Numbered from the stretch's first letter, positions 12,101 through 25,060 are shown. The stretch: 64,000 bases of DNA from Branchiostoma floridae (GCF_000003815.2 NC_049986.1:17742457-17806456), one strand, 5' to 3'. Program-made: numbers and translations. Notes: a model not told the origin generated them from the sequence alone.

Positions 12101-12766
12101 TTCAGGTATCTTCTCCCGGACTAATAACGTTAAATAAATAAAACTTTTTGACACATTTTCTACCTTCACAATGTTTGGATGAGATAGCTGCATTTGGAGT
12201 AGCATCTCCTTCATGATCTTGTAATTCGCAAAGAGATAGCACTCGTGCTGTCGTTTCCCCTTCATCCTCGCTTTGCATGCCGTCACGTCCCTCACGTTAG
12301 ATTTGACGCGCTTGACGGCAACTTGTCGGCCTCTGTAAGTCCCCAGCTCCACCACTTTGGTGTAGCCGCGTCCCAGCAGTCGGGTGATGCTGATTTCCGC
12401 GATATCCTCACATGAGAGAAGTTTGGCCTCATGTTCAACTGGTTCGACGGTTGCCATTGATTGAGGCTTCGACACCATGGAACCAACCGCGTCTTCTGAA
12501 ACGTTGATCATCTTTGTTATGTTTCTAAGGAATTGGATTTGGATCGCTTTTTGCTCCAGTAACTTGTCCAGTTGGACTTCCTCTGTCACGTTGACATCGT
12601 TTCTTCTTGGCTGATGATCGCGAGTTGTATCTTCCTCCACGAGACGTAACCTGTGTTTCCAACTGCTCCAGTTCAGAAACAGGGAGACCAAGACAAACAC
12701 CACGAGAAGGGTGCAGAATACACCGACCTTTGACCTTCTAAACAAACGGCCTCGACAACGAACCAT
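9128..12766 (-). CDS. PKDCC: PKDCC/VLK-family secretory-pathway protein kinase
   Basis: Five exons on the - strand: 12766-12164, 11749-11615, 10370-10190, 9766-9654, 9220-9128 (TAA). All introns are GT-AG with consistent phases, giving 374 residues. Residues 1-13 are basic, about 15-32 form a signal-anchor (CTLLVVFVLVSLFL), and a glycosylatable stalk with NVT and NIT follows. The kinase domain starts near 127: glycine loop LLGRGYTKVV (130-139), beta-3 lysine in VAVKRV (K152), alpha-C KEM (E187), HPNIV (196-200), MADMGPSQFVW with the presumed catalytic D267, and LSDMDD with metal-binding D284. These match vertebrate PKDCC (VLK), which phosphorylates secreted and luminal proteins on tyrosine. 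The protein ends soon after the helical MNGAFRRIFQHIL / LKQLLQQER region, so it lacks the Cys-rich C-terminal extension of the roughly 490-residue vertebrate proteins. Whether it keeps tyrosine specificity is unknown. Confidence 0.9.
10925..11328. mobile_element. TIR element in PKDCC intron 2
   Basis: Starts GGGTATCTCACT and ends AGTGAGATACCCG. The sub-terminal TTGCGC / GCGCAA is also inverted. A short (TA) run lies near 10963-10980. The same GGGTATCTCACTG end recurs at 62925-62940 on a separate fragment. Confidence 0.65.
11333..11605. mobile_element. Harbinger-like MITE with a large internal hairpin, PKDCC intron 2
   Basis: The TIRs begin TACCCCCCTCACATTAGGCG and end with its reverse complement. 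The inverted match continues through CGATCGGACGACGAG. A TAA duplication flanks it (11330-11332, 11606-11608), typical of PIF/Harbinger. Inside is a nearly perfect nested inverted repeat of about 30 bases (arms about 11411-11440 and 11463-11492, core GTCCCAACGGCTA / TAGCCGTTGGGAC). The right end lies 7-10 bases from the exon 2 splice donor. Confidence 0.85.
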
Positions 12767-15203
12767 GTTGGTGCATTGGAGCCTTCCTTGTGTCTAAAGT
12801 ATGAAATAAAAGAGGACAAGCGTAACAAATTATGATGTTCCGAACGTAAGGACGAAATCGACACTAAAGACAATTACAAGGCATGTCCCGTACTAGTCAC
12901 GGATTCCACATTCGTTAACGTTGTTTAATACAGGTCATATTTGCGGGACACTTGCCACAACACTTTTTTAGCAACCCATAGTTTTCTCCTCTGACCTTGG
13001 ACGTATACAAACACCTTAGTTTATACCCTGTTTTGGTTCGTAGTGCTTTAGATATAACGTTAATGAAGCCATTCATACGTTAACGTTACAAGTATCAACG
13101 TCCTAGTATTAGTATTATGAAAACAAAACAGGGAAAAGACCAGACTGAGTCCGACGGGGAAACGTCTATAGGGGAAAAAATTCGATCACGGCTGTGGTAC
13201 ATCACACAACTGTTGGTTTTGTTGCCAAAATAGCACACGCGGGTTATGACGAAAATTTCTTAAAATCCAAGGAAGGGAACCAAGTTAAGCTTTCCGCAAT
13301 TGAGACTTTTTTGGTAGAAAACTGCACCACTCTATTACGTGGCGAAGTTGAAATGAATACATAAAAGTGGCTCAACGAGAAGTCTTTTTTGTTGTTGTTT
13401 TTTTTTGTCTTTTTTTCGAACAAAATGGTTCGGAGAACTCCCTGAAAGTTAATGGAAACGTCCATCATAACTAATAATCAGAATTTCGTCTCTTCGTATC
13501 GCATAACGATAAACTTTTCCAACCATACTTTGCCTCAGACCAGTGACATGTACGACACGTTTCAAAAGGAACCAGTCGATAAAAAAACAAACAGTACTAG
13601 TTGTGGTATCTACGTAAACATAACCGTCTCCGTAAACATGGCGTCAGCGTTATGTAGCATAACAGGAACGTCGCAGACAATGGCATTTGTTTTTTCTAAA
13701 ACAAAATAATAAACAGACAAAGCATTATCTTTGTGAAATGATGAAGTAGCAAAACATTGAACGTTTCTATTATTATAAGAGAAACAAAATTCTCTACTTA
13801 TCATGGAAGCTCATCTGTGTTGGTGATGATCATAGTACAATGCCAAACTTTCATACAACACAAAGGTATACACGGATCAAAATTGCGACCATGTTTGCCT
13901 TCTACAAGATCGAAATAGTCAACAAACTCTGGCGTCTCCAGCCAATATGACATCAAATCATACCGTGGTAAAAGGAACGCGTGTTAGAAAGACAATATAT
14001 GGGTACATACCTAGATATAACGCCAGAAACTAATCCTGAGCCAAGAAAAACCCACCTGTTGCTTTCCTCTCAAAACAGACCTGACTGAGCTTGGGGACTG
14101 TACATTATATGTTAGAAGTGAAGTGCGCCCAATCAGGGTACTAAGTAGCCACAGTGGACAAGAGCATGGAGTCTAACTGGATCTTGGGTCAGGTAGGAGT
14201 TGCCTAATATTATGACCGTCAGCAGTAAGTCATTTCAGATCGTGAGTCTGTGATTGTTGTGTATGTTGTCTTGCGATATGGCTCATTTCGTCACAAAAGT
14301 AGCGATTACAAAGTCGTGCACTATCATGCTGGTCTAACGTTACGAACCGACGAGTTCGACAGGGTGTGACCTTACTAGAACGGTGAACTTCAAGTCGAGA
14401 AGTAGTAAGTTATATATAGAATGTGGCGAAAGTGTATCATTATCTAGGCTCACACAAACAGCACTGTAGTGGAAAATCTATCGTGTAAGGCCCCACACGA
14501 TACATATTTTTGAGATCGTACCGGGGTCTGGTATCCAGGCTATGGAATGTGTCACTATACGCAGATTGTGGATTAGATCCATGGATTGCCCCCGGATTAG
14601 GTCTTTATTAACGTCAGACATTTATCATTAATCTGTCAGCGGTGACTTTTTACATCGCTAAATTACCAAACACCTCGTAGTTCGAAGCTTGGCCATGAAA
14701 AGGCTCACAAGTATCGCCCATCTTCAACTGTTCAGCACCACTACTACTGATTGTGTGTCGAAACATTCGATCTATACCATCCTCCTACGCAGAAACAGCC
14801 AAAATGCCTGTCTGGATGTGCCCTGCTCTTTCAACCGTCACCCTTAGTTCTTGACCGCCCTGCTTATAAGTATTAATTAGCTTACCCTTATACATGTGAG
14901 ACAGCTTTTGAAAACGGAAAGCCTATTCTCTGATTGGCTGACAGCTGGGTTTTTTTTGGGGGGGGGGGGGGGGTAGTACCAAGTGCGTTCTGTAACATTT
15001 CTAGCCAGGCTATGGAAGAACCAACTGTGGTCAACTTCTTTTCCTCACAGAACAGCTGGATTTTGTACGACGCACCCACGGCTTTGCAGTCACCTTAGCC
15101 TCTTTCGCAGACCTCCTTCTTTATCCAGTGTGACCAGCGTTTATTTTGGGAAGTTAGGGGTAGCGCTGATTTGCTATTTTCAACATGAGCACTCTAAAGT
15201 CTA
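12767..15203. other. PKDCC upstream and intergenic DNA, no gene recognised
   Basis: Contains the presumed PKDCC promoter (5' of 12766 on -) and AT-rich sequence with short chance reading frames only. A 16-base G run lies near 14955-14975. No TATA box or other site can be assigned with confidence. Confidence 0.4.
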
Positions 15204-15454
15204 AAGGTGCACTCTCACTGCACATGGGGCACCGGTGCGGCACTGCGGGGCCGGGTTCGTTCACTGCGGTACTGTTTTGTAATTTTCGTTTTTGTTAATT
15301 TAAAGATTGCGTAATACGTAAAAGTGTGACTTTGAAGACAACAAAATACACAAAACGGAAGAAAATTCGTTCTTTATGTCTGAAATTCGTTTACTCATCG
15401 TTGCGAACCCCGCAGTGCCACACTGGTGCCCCAAGTGCAATGAGAGTCCACCTT
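15204..15454. mobile_element. TIR element, GGGGCACCGGTGCGGCACTG family (copy 1)
   Basis: The left end has CACTGCACATGGGGCACCGG and GCGGCACTGCGGGG; the right end has the reverse complement (CCCCGCAGTGCC...GGTGCCCCAAGTGCA). The interior includes GCGTAATACGTAAAAGTGTGAC, shared with the copy at 45.7 kb. Related copies lie at 45672-45891 and 52098-52295. Confidence 0.8.
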
Positions 15455-16489
15455 AATGCCTGGGTGCTCGATGCCGCAAACCTAGAAGGCCTATATTGCT
15501 TTATTTGTGACTTTGGGAATCTGGTCCATGACTATCAGTCATCAGTCATTTCTGCCTGTGACTGATTTCAAGAGTAACTTGCCTTGGAAGAGATTTTTAA
15601 ATACTTTCTAAAACACCAATCATTAATATTGACGCGCAAAAAAACGGTTATAGAACTTGATGCTGATAAATCATGATAAATGAATAATTAAAAAAATATG
15701 CCTTCTTGTTTGAAAATCTAAGCAGTGCACTGTAGTTGGAATAATCCCAAGTGCTCCCAATCTTCAAAATTATATTAGATATTAGGTATCAGCTATACTG
15801 TCACTGCTACATAATATAATAAACCACTGTGCAAATAGCGCACACGTCGGAGAAACGTACAAATATATATTGCTCAAATAAAAAATATGCTGAGGTTATG
15901 ATTACTTGCTAATAACATAATGCATTGATTATGTACACATAAATGTCTACTAAAACATTGTTTCTTAAGGAAATTTTACTTACTAATCTTGCACGGCCAG
16001 CGGTTCTCAGTTATTCGTACCCTTTCCCCAAACTTTCAGGTCTTGTGGTTGCAGTGTTACAAATTTACGCTTCAAACTGTCTAGTAAAGTCTACAAACAG
16101 TTTCAAGCAGTCGCTTTGAGCCCTTTGTTACGAAAATACGTCACAACAGCCCCAGCACCTTCGTGATGACCTTGCAATTGTGAAACAAGCTTAATATATA
16201 ACATAAACATAAGTAGGTCAAATAATCCATTGTTTTGAAGTTTGGCAATAGAACTGAATGAATTTTTTCTCGCGTTGTTCTGACTACTTATTCACTAAGA
16301 AAACAATCGCGGTAGCCTTTTTTCTCAACTCTGTATTTGTGTACGGATACATTTGTCGGTTAGGAGCACCTTGAGCCTTAGAAACGTTACGTTGATCGCA
16401 GCAAGCCTTTTGCACACAAAGTAAGTCTGTAATTTGTTGTTAATTCTAGTGGTCTTTAGGGCGTGTATGGGTGGTTTCTGTGGCTGCAT
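15455..16489. other. Intergenic, no feature recognised
   Basis: AT-rich, no extended reading frame, no recognised repeat ends. Confidence 0.35.
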
Positions 16490-16794
16490 TAATTACTGAG
16501 TTGGTGATGTGAACTGTTGCTGGGCATTCTTGGCTGTGTTACCGGAATGGCTTTCATTGTTACGTACCTAGCTACTTTATTCTTCAAGAAAGAATATCAA
16601 GGCACGCAGCACACGTAATCGATTTGTATCAACCATTTGAAAGCTGGAGGTAACACAACCCAACCACCCGTATATTCAAGTCCCATCTTTTTAAAGTCGA
16701 AGTTCAAAGTAAATTACATCAATATGATTTGTATAAAACAGACATAAAATACGTGACACAATTAAAAACGATAAAACGATGTTGACAACGTCGT

Positions 16795-17365
16795 ATCTGA
16801 AGAGAACGCTTTATTGAAAACTTTCTCCCGGCTACACACGGACTTTTCCTACTGGACACCAAAACCAAGTAGCTTCCCGATAACTAAACATTAACACCAT
16901 CAATAATAGATATATCATGGCCAAAACAGACCCAATGCAGTAGCTCATGAATGTGGTCTGACTATAGAATGGCACAGTCATATCTGGAAAAAAGCTTTAT
17001 TAAAAACTTTCTTTAGGGCTAAACACCAACTTCTCCTACTGGACACCAAAACCAAGTATTTTCCCGATAATTCAACGTTAACACTACAAAAGTCTTATCA
17101 ATCATAGATTTAAATGTTATGGGCAAAACAGACCCAGTACCTCATTAAACTGGTCTGACTAAAATGGCAACCTTACATTTGTAAATAGAACTTTATTGAT
17201 AACTTTCTCCCGGGTTAAAAACCAACTTTCCCCACAAGCCAAATATATTCCCGGCGAATCAACACTAGTACTAACACCACAAGACTACTCAATTATAGAT
17301 ATTATCATGGGCAAACCAGAGCCAGTATCTAGGAAAACTGGTGTGACTAAAGGGGCTGTCACATT
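16795..17365. repeat. Three tandem units of about 190 bp downstream of 14-3-3 copy A
   Basis: Units start near 16795, 16981 and 17176. Each contains 'gctttattgaaaactttct', 'ctactggacaccaaaaccaag', 'ttcccgataa' and a 'caaaacagacccagta' motif. On the - strand each carries CAATAAAG, resembling a polyadenylation signal, so they may be 3' UTR or trailer DNA of the 14-3-3 gene. About 2.5 units recur in block B (21846-22380). Confidence 0.75.
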
Positions 17366-18552
17366 CGATCGCAAACTGGGGGCCTTCTTGGGATGTTTGT
17401 TTAACTGTTAGCCTGACTAAATCTCAGCTTATAGCAGCCCGCCTAACACCCGGCTGGCGTGGAGGGGCCAGTTACAGCCCTGGACAGCAGAGTTTGTGTT
17501 ACTACACAGACTATTTAACTGTCTTGGCCAAAAACGTTAGTCCACGGTTATTGTTGATGGTCGTTTCGATGGAAGCCAGCTTGAAAACTATACGACATTA
17601 AAAGCTTAGGAATTAAATGTCGTACAGCGACATACGACATTAAATTCGCACAACGACATACTGAGTACGACGAATGCGACCGCGCCCTAAAATAGCGCAC
17701 CCAGCGGCCGTCCATCTACCCAGGAAAGGGACCCATTAGCCCCTGACTGCGAAATATTGTTTAACTACAGGATACCCACAACTCAACCATATTGTCAATA
17801 CATATTACTTTGAAAATGTTTTGCCCTTCGGCAAACCCTTATTGTTCCACTGTTACCATATCTTCCTTGACTGCATCTTAACTTCATTTCCGAGGGCAAC
17901 AATGGGTTATTTTCGCAGCACTTGAGTGTATTTGTACTGTTGACACTTCCATCTGATCGTCTGATATGAGTAATTTTGCATAGATACTGATGAATAACTA
18001 AAAGTGACAATGGCCGATAAGTGTGATGATAAAGTTGATACATGTACTATTTGTACTTAACCCATTACAACGACAAAGAAAGTGGGTTTGTGCCAAATAG
18101 CAGTTGCTCAAGCAACTTAATATGATTTTTCAAAATTGTATCCAGTTGCTTGAGGAATTACTATTTGGCATATCTTGTTTCTAAGCTTATTACCTGGATG
18201 TCTAATCTTTATTGACATCAACAAGTGGGTTTGTTGTGGAAATGTAAGGAAGTAAAAGGAGTACCACAGTACCCATCTGGTACAAACAAGGAGTGTAAGA
18301 AAGATGGACCAAGGAACATGATATAGTACACAGCACTCGAAATGTATTATAGAAAAAGATGCTAAAAGACTAAACGAACAATGGTTCATTACTCCTTATA
18401 ATTATGAGGTAAAAAAAAAGGACGTTCGTAATCCAAACAGAAGAAATACGGTAGGTATAAAAGGCAAAACAAGCTGACGTTGACGTTGACTCAAGACGAG
18501 CTGACCCGATTGTGTGAAATACGCTTGATATGGGGGAGTCCTCTCCCTGATC
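17366..18552. other. DNA between the tandem units and 14-3-3 copy A; absent from block B
   Basis: Non-coding. It contains part of a dispersed repeat (CCAGTTGCTTGAG around 18140, also seen at 24.99, 43.45 and 63.3 kb). No counterpart exists in block B, where the flanking sequences are joined directly. Confidence 0.5.
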
Positions 18553-19409
18553 TTAATTCTCGATCATCCAACGTGTGGCGTTTTCTCGGAGAAGCTCCAT
18601 GATGAGGGTGCTGTCTTTGTTCGAGTCCTCCGGTAAGTTGTCCCGCTCCAACATCGCGTCCGCGTACGCCTGCTGCGCCAGCCGGCACGCTTCTTGATGG
18701 TCATTCCTGATCTCGTAATGGAACACTGAGAAGTTAAGCGCCAATCCCAGTCGAATGGGGTGTGTTGCGGGCATCTCGATAGCAGCCACATCGTGCGCTT
18801 TCTCGTAGTACGCCTTGGCATCCTTCACCATATGCTCTCTCTCTTCGCCCTCGCTGATTTCTGCCAGGTACCGTAAGTAATCTCCCTTCATCTCGCAGTA
18901 GAAGACTTCGGCCTCTGGCTGGTAGATTAGTGATGCACATGGGGATAAGGAACCTGTCGAGCAGCTTCACGACTTCGCCGCACATCTCCTTCATCTCGGT
19001 CTCCACCTTCTCCCGTAACCACTTCGCCGCCTGGCGGGTTTCCGAGCCGTCGGCCGCCTTCTGCTCGGCCGACGCGATGATACGCAAGGCGGACCTCCGG
19101 GAACCCACCTTGTTCTTGTAGGCCACGGACAGCAGGTTCCTCTCCTCTGCAGTTAGCGGTTCCCTGCTCATATGTATCATCTCCACCACCTGCTTCATAC
19201 ACGACGCCATGTCCTGCCACCGCTCTGCTTGTTCCCACAGCTGGAATGATAACAATTATTCAGGCGATCAGAGATGGCAAACTTCACCCCCTCCACACAT
19301 CCTCAGTGTTGCTATTGTTTTGTGCTGCACTTTCATGTAGATTTTGCAGTGATTTCGTACATGTTGTGTTACCTAAGTATGTTAATGCAAACATAATCAC
19401 ATTTACTCA

Positions 19410-19412
<3 letters not shown>

Positions 19413-19440
<28 letters not shown>
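19413..19440. repeat. (CA)n microsatellite in 14-3-3 copy A intron 1
   Basis: Pure CA run of about 14 repeats. Confidence 0.9.
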
Positions 19441-19443
<3 letters not shown>

Positions 19444-19747
19444 TTTAAGTATAACAAAAATGTCTTTGGTCATTAACTCTAAAGAACACTGAATCAGATG
19501 CCAGATGTTTCCAAAATGCTTTCCGGTGACTTGTTGCCATATGTACGAATGGTCTGTTGAAATAAACTGCATAGTAATACTATTTGAAGTCTCATCGTCT
19601 TAACTGGTATTTTTTGTATGTAATTTATTACAAGCTTCTTGATACAAAAAGTGAATATTCTTGGGGAAGAGTCACAAAGCTGAGGTTGTTGGTAAGACCA
19701 TGTAACATTATCTAAATAATTATCCTGGCTTAAACTTAACCGAAGCA

Positions 19748-19927
<180 letters not shown>

Positions 19928-20529
19928 AGACGGAAAAATACCTTACTTTCACATTGTAACGCTACGTACCTTGGCCTTCTGTATCAAAGCTTCCTTGTCA
20001 GCCATTTTCCAACTTCAGTGTTGTCAGCAATACACAACTGCATTGAAAGCAACAACAGCTCAGTAATATGTACATAGAAAAGGCGCCATGGTGACACGCA
20101 GGCTACCCTGGGTCTGACCCTAGTACCTGCAAATACCCGTTTCACCAGGGGAGTCACACCTTGGGCACATTAAGGTAAAATACGAGCGGGAGGAAACACT
20201 CGTATCGAACCCAGGTGTGACATCAAACAACGCTCAGGTACGCACCTCAAGACGCCAACCCCCCGTCAGCTAGTCAGAAAATCACATAAAACTTAATTAA
20301 GCCATGCTGATTGGCTTCTGCAAAATAAGGCAACCTAAAAACCAAGGTGTCACAGCCCATAGCATTTCGACAGTCCTCTCTGCATCCAAATTTGTTTATC
20401 GATCGGATACCAAGTTAGACATGTCAGCTCTCATGAAGCTGAAAACACGTGTCTTTCTAATAGAAAAATTAGAGGGTCAAGATTTTAAATTTTCCCAGGG
20501 GAGCATTCCCCGGACCCCCTAGGATTGTG

Positions 20530-20563
20530 GCGCCTCCGGCGCGACGCGTCGCGCCTTCGGCGC
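20530..20563. repeat. GC-rich imperfect palindrome
   Basis: Thirty-four bases centred on GCGCGACGCGTCGCGC, a perfect 16-base palindrome, with only a few mismatches further out. It lies in block A upstream of 14-3-3 copy A; block B has a decayed version near 24098. Confidence 0.6.
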
Positions 20564-21345
20564 TCCATGTGCTGAATTTTTTTGGCACCACTTCGCCCCC
20601 CCCCCCAAATACGACATTTGCTGCCGCCTCCTCTGGTATCGCCAAATGCCGTCCGACAACCCAAGAGAGACGAAGAATAAGCGTTAAGGCACTTACATGG
20701 AGAAGAAATGAACACACAACACAGGTGGCTGATGTCAAAAACAACCAAATCTCTACCTAGAGAGTAGTTTTTGAACAGGCCGATGACTTGCGCCTGTAGG
20801 TTAAAGATAGGAGATAAATAGACGTAGGAATGGTGGTAGGAAGGAGCAGAAGAACCTGTTTACGCCCTACAATTATGCAGGCTACAGCAATCATGGGTTA
20901 TCGTGTCAGAGGCGTCAAATTTACCATCTGGGGAACCTCAAAGATCGGTTATACAAAAGCAACGAATTTCTCTCAAACATTGACAAACAAACGTGGCCAG
21001 AAAATGAGAATTTGGGGGAAAACGTACCTTCTGTTGCTTGCCTGGATTTACACCGTAGCGCTCGCTTTGAAGACAGCTAGGTGACTGGACAGGCTGTGCG
21101 CTGGGCAGGTAATAAGTGGTCTCCGATTTGAATACAATTACCGAGTACGAGTTAAACCAGTTTCCAGTTGTATGGGAGGTCCACCATATTGGGTGGATAG
21201 GGGGACACTGATTACTGAGTTGGTGATGTTTACTGTTGCTAGGCATTGTTGTCTGTGTCAGCGGAATGGCGGTCATGGTTGTTTTGTTCTTCAAGACAGA
21301 ACCTGAAGGCGCGCAGCACCCGTAATCGTTTTGTATCAACCATTT

Positions 21346-21710
21346 CATTTGAAATGTTTTAGATACGCTATTCTACGTAATGAGCTATTCACATTTCTCG
21401 AATCCAGTACAGGAGATTTCAAGAGACTCGATGCTACAGACAGATTTGTATATATCTTTAGATGCCACAACTCCCATAATGCAAAGATAGGCAAATATAT
21501 CAAAGACTGCTTTGCTATTAGAAAGAATACCGAAACTCATGATTAGCCCAACTCGATTGTAACATTATATCAAAGACTTGTGTTATCCCTACTTGTTATG
21601 TTGATTAGGATGTTAAGTCTTATTCTATACACCTATTTTGTACTCTGTGTAATAGTAGTTGCCATACATTGTACCATGTACAAATGTCGTGCAATAAAGT
21701 TCCCTCTTTG
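21346..21710 (+). mobile_element. 5'-truncated non-LTR retrotransposon (LINE 3' end)
   Basis: Present in block B but absent at the equivalent place in block A (about 16645), so it inserted after the duplication. It carries the last codons of a LINE protein (LDATDRFVYIFRCHN, then IGKYIKDCFAIRK, stop at about 21546) and a 3' UTR ending in GTCGTGCAATAAAGTTC. A related 3' UTR lies at 61845-62035. Assignment to a CR1/L2-like group is tentative. Confidence 0.75.
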
Positions 21711-21845
21711 AAAGCTGAAGATAACGTAATCCAAATACCCGTATATCTAATATATCATTATAGTAAGTCCATCCGTTTCAAAGTTAACATGATTTGAATC
21801 AAACAGACACAAAATAAATGGCACAATTAAAAACGATGTTGGCAG

Positions 21846-22335
<490 letters not shown>

Positions 22336-22387
22336 TATGGGCAAACAGGCCCAGTGCCTTGTTAAACTGGTTTGACTAAAATGGCTA

Positions 22388-22587
22388 CTCTCCAAGCAGA
22401 GGTTAGGCTCCGGCTGTTTTAAACGTTTTTTAGTCGTTTTTATCGGTCTTTCTATTTTGTATTTTATCTTGCTGTGTCAAAAACTTGGCTGGCGTACTTC
22501 AAGAAAAATGACAAAATAGAAAGCCCGGCAAAAAACAACTATAAAAACGTTAAAAAAACAGCCGGAGCCTAACCTCTGCTTGGAGAG
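22388..22587. mobile_element. Foldback MITE with TA target duplication
   Basis: Starts CTCTCCAAGCAGAGGTTAGG and ends with its reverse complement. The arms continue through CTCCGGCTGTTTT and looser T/A-rich pairing for about 85 bases. TA flanks both ends (22386-22387, 22588-22589). Related ends occur at 52078-52100 and at the window edge near 63913. Confidence 0.9.
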
Positions 22588-22602
22588 TATAAAATGGCAA
22601 CG

Positions 22603-23376
22603 TTACAGCTGTAAATAGCAAAATAGCCGGCTCGCTTCTTGAGGGTCATTCCTAACGTCGTAGTGGAACAGTGAGTAGTTTAGAATAAGCGCCAGTCCAA
22701 TTCGAATGGGGTGTGTTGTTTTCAGATTGGCAGCCTTCTCGTGCGCTTTCTTGTAGGACTCCCGAGCACCCATCACCATGTCTTCTTTTTCTTCGCCCTC
22801 GCTGATTTCAGCCAGGTACCGGAAGTAGTCACCCGCCATCTTCCGGTAGAAGACTTCGCTCTCCAATGACACCGCATCCGCCACATCCACCACCGACGTG
22901 TCGACTCGTTTGATGAGGAACTTGTCCAGCAGCACCAAGACCTCGCCGCATATCCCTTTCAACTCAGTCACCACGTGCGCCTTCTCCCGTGACCACTTCG
23001 CCGCCTGGAGGGTTTCTGAGTCGTCTGTCGCCTTCCGCTCTGCGGACGCGATGTTCAGCAAGGCGAGCCTCCGGGAGTCCACCATGTTCTTGTAGCCCAC
23101 GGACAGCAGGTTCCTCTCCTCTGTAGTTAGCGGATCCCCGCCCATCTCCACCACCTGCTTCATGCACAGCGCCATGTCCTGCCACCGCTCTGCTTGTTCC
23201 AACAGCTGCAATGATAACAATTATTACAGGCGATCAGAGATGGCAAACTTCACCCCCTCCACACATCCACAGTGTTGCTATTGTTTTCTGCTGCACTTTT
23301 ATGTAGATTTTGCAGTGATTTCGTACATGCATATGTTGTGTTACCTAAGTATGTTAATGCAAACATAATCACATTC

Positions 23377-23423
<47 letters not shown>

Positions 23424-23633
23424 TTTATGTATGTAATATATAGACTCGCAAATTCACACACACACACACACACACATAAACAAACACACACACATACACA
23501 CACAAACACACACATACACACACACACACTTACACACACACACTTACACACACACATACATACACACACACACACATACACACACAAACACACACACTTA
23601 CACACACACACACACACACACACATACATACAC

Positions 23634-23665
<32 letters not shown>

Positions 23666-23768
23666 ACATACATACACACACATACACACATACACACATA
23701 CACATACACCGTCACATTGTAACACTACGAACCTTGGCCTTCTGTATCAAAGATTCCTTGTCAGACAT
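22603..23768 (-). pseudogene. YWHA: 14-3-3 protein, copy B, C-terminally truncated by a deletion
   Basis: Exon 1 is 23768-23733 (MSDKESLIQKAK); exon 2 is 23205-22603. The frame is open throughout, about 212 residues against the usual 245. Recognisable: EQAERWQDMALCMKQ, NLLSVGYKN and DSRRLALL (binding Lys/Arg kept), GDYFRYLAEIS (RY pair kept) and THPIRIGLALILNYSLFHY (two extra residues beside the binding Asn). A non-canonical insertion (RVDTSVVDVADAV) lies between helices E and F. After EASRL the 14-3-3 homology stops, and FCYLQL plus the stop codon come from the downstream tandem repeat, because about 1.5 kb present in block A is missing. The last two helices, which complete the ligand groove, are lost. 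It could be expressed as a short form, but more likely a decaying duplicate. Confidence 0.85.
23382..23709. repeat. CA-rich compound microsatellite in 14-3-3 copy B intron 1
   Basis: About 330 bases of interrupted (CA)n with ATAC and AAAC variants, at the same intron position as the arrays in copy A. Confidence 0.95.
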
Positions 23769-24954
23769 TGTCCAATCTTCAGTGTTGTCAGCAATACACA
23801 ACTGCATTGAAAACAACAACAGCTCAGTAATGCATACATAGAGATGACGCCATGCATGGTGACACGCAGGCTACCCTGGGTCTGACCCTAGTAACTTCAA
23901 GCAAGGACGTTACATCAGCTTGCGGCAAGTACCAGTTTCACCAGGGGAGCCACACATCGAGCACATAACGTAACAACAATTAAAGGTACAAACCCCAAGA
24001 CGACCCCATAAACTTGTTTCCGCCCTGCTCTGTAGGCGTGGCCATTAATCACCAACTGGTAAGAAAATCACCTAAAACTTAATTTACGATTGTGGCTCCT
24101 CCGGCGCGAGGGGTTGCGCCTTCGGCACAACTTCGCACCCAACCCCCCATGATGCCGCCTCCGCTGGTATCGCCAAATGCCGTCCGAAAACATAACAGAG
24201 GCGAATGATAAACTTTAAGGCACTTCCATGGAGAAGAAATGAACACAACACAGCTGGCTGATGTCAAAAACCAACCAACTCCTACCTAGCTAGAGAGTAG
24301 TTTTTGAACAGGCCGATGACTTGCGCCTGTAGGCAGTAAAGATTGGAGATGAAGGACTGCAAGAATGGTGGTAAGAAGGAGCAGCAGAACCTGTTTACGC
24401 GCTGTAAGTATGCTGGCTACAGCAATTATGGGTGACAAAATTTGGTGTGAAGAATATGCAGTTGTCTACTCAAGTCGACATCTTTGCCGAAGAAGCTGTT
24501 CATGCCCTGCAATTATGCAGGCCACGCCAATCATGGGTTACAAAATTTGTTCTGAAGTACATGTAGTTGTCTACTAAAATCGACATTTTTGTGTTGCGGG
24601 TGTGCCATGCCCAGATACCGGCGATTCTGACCCCATTTCGCGAAGTGAGTGTGATTTCTAACTGATAGACAGTGCTAGGAACGGTACAATAACTGTACAT
24701 GTCAATGTCTTTCGTCAGGTATGATTAGGCATGACATATAGTCTCTTTTGAAATCAAAAAGAAAAACTTTTGAACATTTGGATTGCGCTTTAGCCCCACT
24801 GTCATCATTGTTAACGCTTCAAAATCTTCTAACTCCTAAATTTATAAGTTGATTCTGAGCACACCGTCTATCTAATCGTCAGTTAGATTAACCTTTGTAC
24901 TTTTATCCGGTGACCTTGTTGTACTTTCTTTTTGAGTTACGTCGATGTAGGTTA

Positions 24955-25060
24955 GACATCCAGGTAATAAGATACACCAAAAAGTAGTTACTCAAGCAAC
25001 TGGATATGGTTTTGGAAACGGTCAGACGTTTCGGATAGAATCCACTATCCTTCGTCATAT
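24955..25060 (-). repeat. Dispersed repeat with degenerate hammerhead-ribozyme-like core
   Basis: Contains GTTAGACATCCAGGTAATAAG, AGCAACTGGATATG and GGTCAGACGTTTCGGATAG. Read on the - strand it gives TGACGA, a GGATAG / CTATCC stem, then GAAAC-GTC-TGACC, as in a hammerhead (CUGANGA, stem II, GAAA, cleavage after GUC). The invariant first C of the box is A here. Related copies: 63296-63400, 43420-43480, partial 18130-18160. Confidence 0.5.

Noticed and set aside
23375..23810. Reading frames of Cys/Val or Thr/His repeats over the CA arrays
   Set aside because: Translation of dinucleotide repeats; no start context or flanking coding signal.
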